From positions 1 to 53,679 of the forward strand of contig NZ_JAACFU010000028.1 of assembly GCF_029051725.1 (NCBI RefSeq): 53,679 bases of DNA, given 5' to 3'. Below the pieces are notes generated by a model. That model did no database searches. It was not told where the DNA came from and worked only from the letters and a program-made list of their open reading frames with translations. The stretch is from Bradyrhizobium sp. CSS354 (GTDB lineage Bacteria; Pseudomonadota; Alphaproteobacteria; Rhizobiales; Xanthobacteraceae). The position numbers and the translations under genes are program-made. Numbering within the stretch: position 1 is the stretch's first letter; each line of letters begins with the position of its first letter. Of this stretch, positions 50,984 through 53,679 are shown piece after piece.

Positions 50984-51511
50984 ATGACGATTCGAGTACA
51001 AAAGAGCAGGGCGGCCGCTAACGCGCGGCGAACAGAGGTAGGCCGTGAGAGTTCGGTTGGCGACATCCAGGCATGCATAGCCGAACTGAGAAGCTTGCCG
51101 CGCGAGAAGCTCGCGGATGCGGTGTTCATGCTCTCGATGAATGCAAGACGGCAGGGCGAGTTGATCCGACAGGCGATCGAGAAGCGCGCCGGGGTCGACT
51201 TGGACTTTGATCCGCCGGCGAATGCGGATTTGGCGACCTATCTCGCCAATGATGCGGTCTCGACCTTACGCCACCACGTTGTTGACCTTCCGGACTTGCT
51301 GGACTTCTTGGTTCAGCAAGCGCCTGACGTCTGCTTCACCATCCATCGGGAGGAGGCCGTTTTGCTGCTCGCCGCAATCATTCGCGAACAGCGGCTCGAA
51401 GGAGTCCTTGAAGGCCTCAGGCTCGCCGGGCTGCTGAATGAGCCAGCGAAGGATCGTCATGCCGGGATCGGTTCGGAAGCGGACTTGAGGGGAGCCGCCG
51501 ACTGCGTGTGA
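50984..51511 (+). CDS. Hypothetical protein downstream of fixX
   Basis: A 175-residue soluble protein I do not recognise. ATG 50984 has a strong GGAGAG. The middle is helical and regular: DIQACIAELRSLPREKLAD, FMLSMNARRQGELIRQ, DLPDLLDFLVQQAPDV and EAVLLLAAIIREQRLEGV. No cysteine cluster, no signal and no membrane segment. It begins 240 bases after fixX in the same direction and may be part of the symbiotic set, although it could be a separate unit. Confidence 0.6.
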   Translation: MTIRVQKSRAAANARRTEVGRESSVGDIQACIAELRSLPREKLADAVFMLSMNARRQGELIRQAIEKRAGVDLDFDPPANADLATYLANDAVSTLRHHVVDLPDLLDFLVQQAPDVCFTIHREEAVLLLAAIIREQRLEGVLEGLRLAGLLNEPAKDRHAGIGSEADLRGAADCV

Positions 51512-52314
51512 GTGTTCAGGGCGCTTTGAGAACAGTCCCTGCAGAGAGGTCAAAACCGCGTCGAGAGTCCCGGCGTAGTTCCTTTCTCCTCCGTTTAACG
51601 TTTATCGCCGACGCGGAGCCGCTATGCACGCCCGGTCGCAGTCCCCGGCCGCGTCAAGCTCGGGACCTGAGTGAGCACGAGATTCGCAGTTCTGAGGTTT
51701 CGTGTTCAGTTGCAGCAAGCGCGGTGCGCAGCGCTGGCGGATCATGGAACTATTCACTAACAGGCTAGCAAGGGAAATCACGGCAGGACACGTCGGCCAA
51801 GCAGCGGCGACGTTTTTCCGTAGATGGCAGGCTTGCCGGGCGCAGTTGATCCATGTTCACTTTAGCGTCCGGTTTGGCGCCACGTCCTCCCGATCATGCG
51901 CATAGTAAGATGGTCTCAAGCTCTCGTATGCGCGAACGGCGCAAGACACAAAGTCGCGAGCTCCGCAGAATGACACCATCTCGGCCGTGATTCTTGAGAA
52001 CCACGGACTCGCGGTCATGCCAAGACGCCGCCTTTTGAGTTCGAGAGAGCCGCATTCGCCTCAGAAGAATGATGGGGTTCTCCAGGGCCTGCCAAGACAA
52101 GGGCGTGGCACGGAAATAATAATCAGATTCCGCCGGGTAGCCCAGGCGACCTCCAGCAGATCGACGACCAACAAAATGCCACTCCAGTCCATGGCGACCC
52201 TCCGTTGATGGGAGGGTCGTCCCCGCGGCTGATGTAATGATGAGCTGCAGGGCCGAGCTTCGCCAGGACTCGCGATTCGCTTCGATCAGGCAGCGGCCAA
52301 ACTGCTCTCAAAGA
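51512..52314. other. Stretch without a supported gene
   Basis: About 800 bases. Small frames at 51508-51905 and 51987-52208 have no motif. A hairpin at 52195-52219 (9-bp stem CGACCCTCC with GGAGGGTCG, 7-base loop) has no T-run on either strand. Confidence 0.4.
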
Positions 52315-53178
52315 TCAGCTCTCGGACGTTATTGGTTCAGCGAATTCACACGATCGACAGAGCAGAAAGCCGTCCGTTCCGTTCATGCGATCGGCAATGT
52401 TGCGAAAAGTCGCCCCTTCGAAGAGATCCTCGTACCTGTCGCGGAGGAGGTTGCCCAAGACGTGTCGTCGCTCAAAATCCATGCAGCAGAAAGTAACATC
52501 GCCGTTTGGGAGAAGAACATTACGATATTGCCGTTCGTCGGGACATGTTAGTGTTCCAACGATTGGCTGTCGTGCTTCAACCATCTCGAGCTCGCCGCTG
52601 CCAGCTCTCCTGCGCTGCGGACGCAAGCGGACCAGCGCTTCGTCAGGAATGATGCCGACAAGTTCGGGATGAACCTCGCCCTTGACGACGAAGAGCAGTG
52701 ATGAAATGTCGCCGTCGACAAGTTGCCGCATCAAATCGACATAGTTGCGCCTGACGAGACCACTATCCATATACGTGCCGTCATCAACAACCTGCACCAG
52801 GAAAACGCGGAACTGCAGCGCACGTAAGCGTCTTAGATCCTGCCCATTCATTCCGGCCAGGGTTGTGAAAATCCGGATTCCATGGCCGCACGCGTAGGCA
52901 TGCTCAACCATTTCGGTGCAAGCCGGATTGAGCCAAGGCTGCGAAAACCCGGAAAAGCTAATCTCGACAGCTGCTGGTACGTGCGCCAGGCATCGCTTGA
53001 AATCTTGCAGAGAAAGATGCTTCACGTCGGATCTCGCTCTTTGCCGTTCGGCAAACCTGTCCTGCGAGCAATATGAACATCGGACGACACAGCCCGTTGT
53101 CGTACTTATCTCCAAGACCCTGCCGCCAGCGACTGCAGAGCGCAGCTCCTGTAGAGTCATCGATTTGACATTATCCAC
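52315..53178 (-). CDS. Radical SAM protein with SPASM-like C-terminus
   Basis: A 287-residue radical SAM protein. The cluster motif is C30-x3-C34-x2-C37 in TTTGCVVRCSYCSQ; the C-terminal VLLPNGDVTFCCMDFERRHVLGN and CRSCEFA are SPASM-like cysteines for a second cluster. I choose GTG 53178 (VDNVKSMTL) with AGGAG seven bases away; the longer frame to 53259 is doubtful. SPASM proteins act in peptide, sugar or antibiotic modification. No precursor peptide or partner is beside it. The specific reaction cannot be stated. Confidence 0.75.
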   Translation of the reverse strand: MDNVKSMTLQELRSAVAGGRVLEISTTTGCVVRCSYCSQDRFAERQRARSDVKHLSLQDFKRCLAHVPAAVEISFSGFSQPWLNPACTEMVEHAYACGHGIRIFTTLAGMNGQDLRRLRALQFRVFLVQVVDDGTYMDSGLVRRNYVDLMRQLVDGDISSLLFVVKGEVHPELVGIIPDEALVRLRPQRRRAGSGELEMVEARQPIVGTLTCPDERQYRNVLLPNGDVTFCCMDFERRHVLGNLLRDRYEDLFEGATFRNIADRMNGTDGFLLCRSCEFAEPITSES

Positions 53179-53679
53179 TTCCGCGCTCCTCGTTGGGAAT
53201 AAGAATCTTGAGGGTGACCGTCGAGTTATATCCCTCAAGCCAGTTCGCTCATGCATCATTTCGTTCGTCGTCCATCAGCGCGACATGGCACGGTTGCAAG
53301 CGCGACCGCGAAAGATGAAGAAGGCGCCACGGCTCTCTCCGCCTAGTCCAGCAGGATCGGGCAGCTCCCGAGTGCGCTTGCATCGATGGGCTTGGCCTAG
53401 CGTCTCGTTTACTTCAACAAGCATCGCTCATGCCAGGCGATACTGTGCATAAGTCGAACACGTTCGCGATACATCTCGTCGTAATTGCGGCAACCGAGGC
53501 GCAGCTCTACGCGATCGATAGCGCACAATATGACCTTACGTACGATTCAAGCGTAAGCGGGGCTGCGAGGCCCATCAGATTGTTTGTGCGTAGACCTGTG
53601 AGCGCCGTTAGAAGAGTCATCTTCTGGAAGGGTGCTCACAATGGACGACCATTCGGACGACATAAGACGACCGTTGTCA
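53179..53679. other. Right-end stretch; possible start of a gene at 53641
   Basis: Nothing is recognised to 53640. An ATG at 53641 with AAGG nine bases upstream opens MDDHSDDIRRPLS and runs off the window, so it could be the start of a real gene. Confidence 0.3.

Noticed and set aside
52195..52219. Stem-loop in front of the SPASM radical SAM gene end
   Set aside because: Nine-bp stem, but no T-run on either strand; it may be chance.

Overview
The window looks like part of the symbiosis (accessory) region of a Bradyrhizobium-type alphaproteobacterium. The basis is a complete hup/hyp uptake-hydrogenase set, nifH-nifQ-nifW-fixBCX in bradyrhizobial order, a mosaic of decayed genes, and transposase and recombinase fragments between the intact blocks. 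No rRNA, tRNA or CRISPR array was seen. All calls come from reading the sequence; no database was searched.

Layout. (1) 1-14.6 kb is an accessory region. It starts with an IS5-type transposase tail. It holds two partly decayed copies of a small-molecule locus: a plus-strand copy (broken CDP-alcohol phosphatidyltransferase, MocR-type aminotransferase, methyltransferase, amidohydrolase) and a minus-strand copy (class I aminotransferase, sugar-type nucleotidyltransferase, intact CDP-alcohol phosphatidyltransferase, broken MocR-type aminotransferase). A broken class V aminotransferase, an FAD oxidoreductase, an IS256 fragment and a phosphoenolpyruvate mutase follow. The mutase, nucleotidyltransferase and phosphatidyltransferase together point to a phosphonate that is CMP-activated and perhaps placed on a lipid. 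A 26-nt element recurs upstream of three of these transcription units. (2) 14.6-21.6 kb has a broken glycerophosphodiesterase and then a radical-SAM RiPP locus: a Nif11-leader precursor with a valine-rich tail, a radical SAM maturase, a decayed methyltransferase-like gene, and a cobalamin-binding-type radical SAM enzyme. A good -24/-12 (sigma-54) promoter lies upstream of the precursor. (3) 21.6-23.5 kb is a junction of a serine-recombinase tail, a truncated nuclease and another truncated nuclease-like gene. (4) 23.2-37.7 kb is hupSLCDFGHIJK-hypABFCDE, almost all translationally coupled, flanked by a truncated hupV and a hoxX (hypX) start fragment. (5) 38-41 kb is an M16 metallopeptidase pair on the minus strand with its own sigma-54 promoter. 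(6) 41.9-43.1 kb holds IS701 and helicase remnants. (7) 43.4-50.7 kb holds ahpC (divergent from nifH), nifH, nifQ, nifW, a decayed fixA and fixBCX. (8) 50.7-53.7 kb has an unrecognised gene and an isolated SPASM-like radical SAM gene.

How it fits together. NifH reduces dinitrogenase, NifQ and NifW support it, FixBCX supplies low-potential electrons, and the hydrogenase recycles the H2 that nitrogenase makes. Eight -24/-12 promoters (two of lower grade) were found by eye, at nifH, ahpC, nifW, fix(A)BCX, hupS, hupG, the M16 pair and the RiPP precursor. This suggests that the RiPP and the M16 peptidases are made together with nitrogenase. Peptidase pairs of the M16 type process other radical-SAM RiPPs (PqqF/G, AlbE/F), so a working hypothesis is a symbiosis-induced RiPP whose leader is removed by the M16 pair. 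The best candidates for an undescribed system are this RiPP and the phosphonate locus with its shared 26-nt element.
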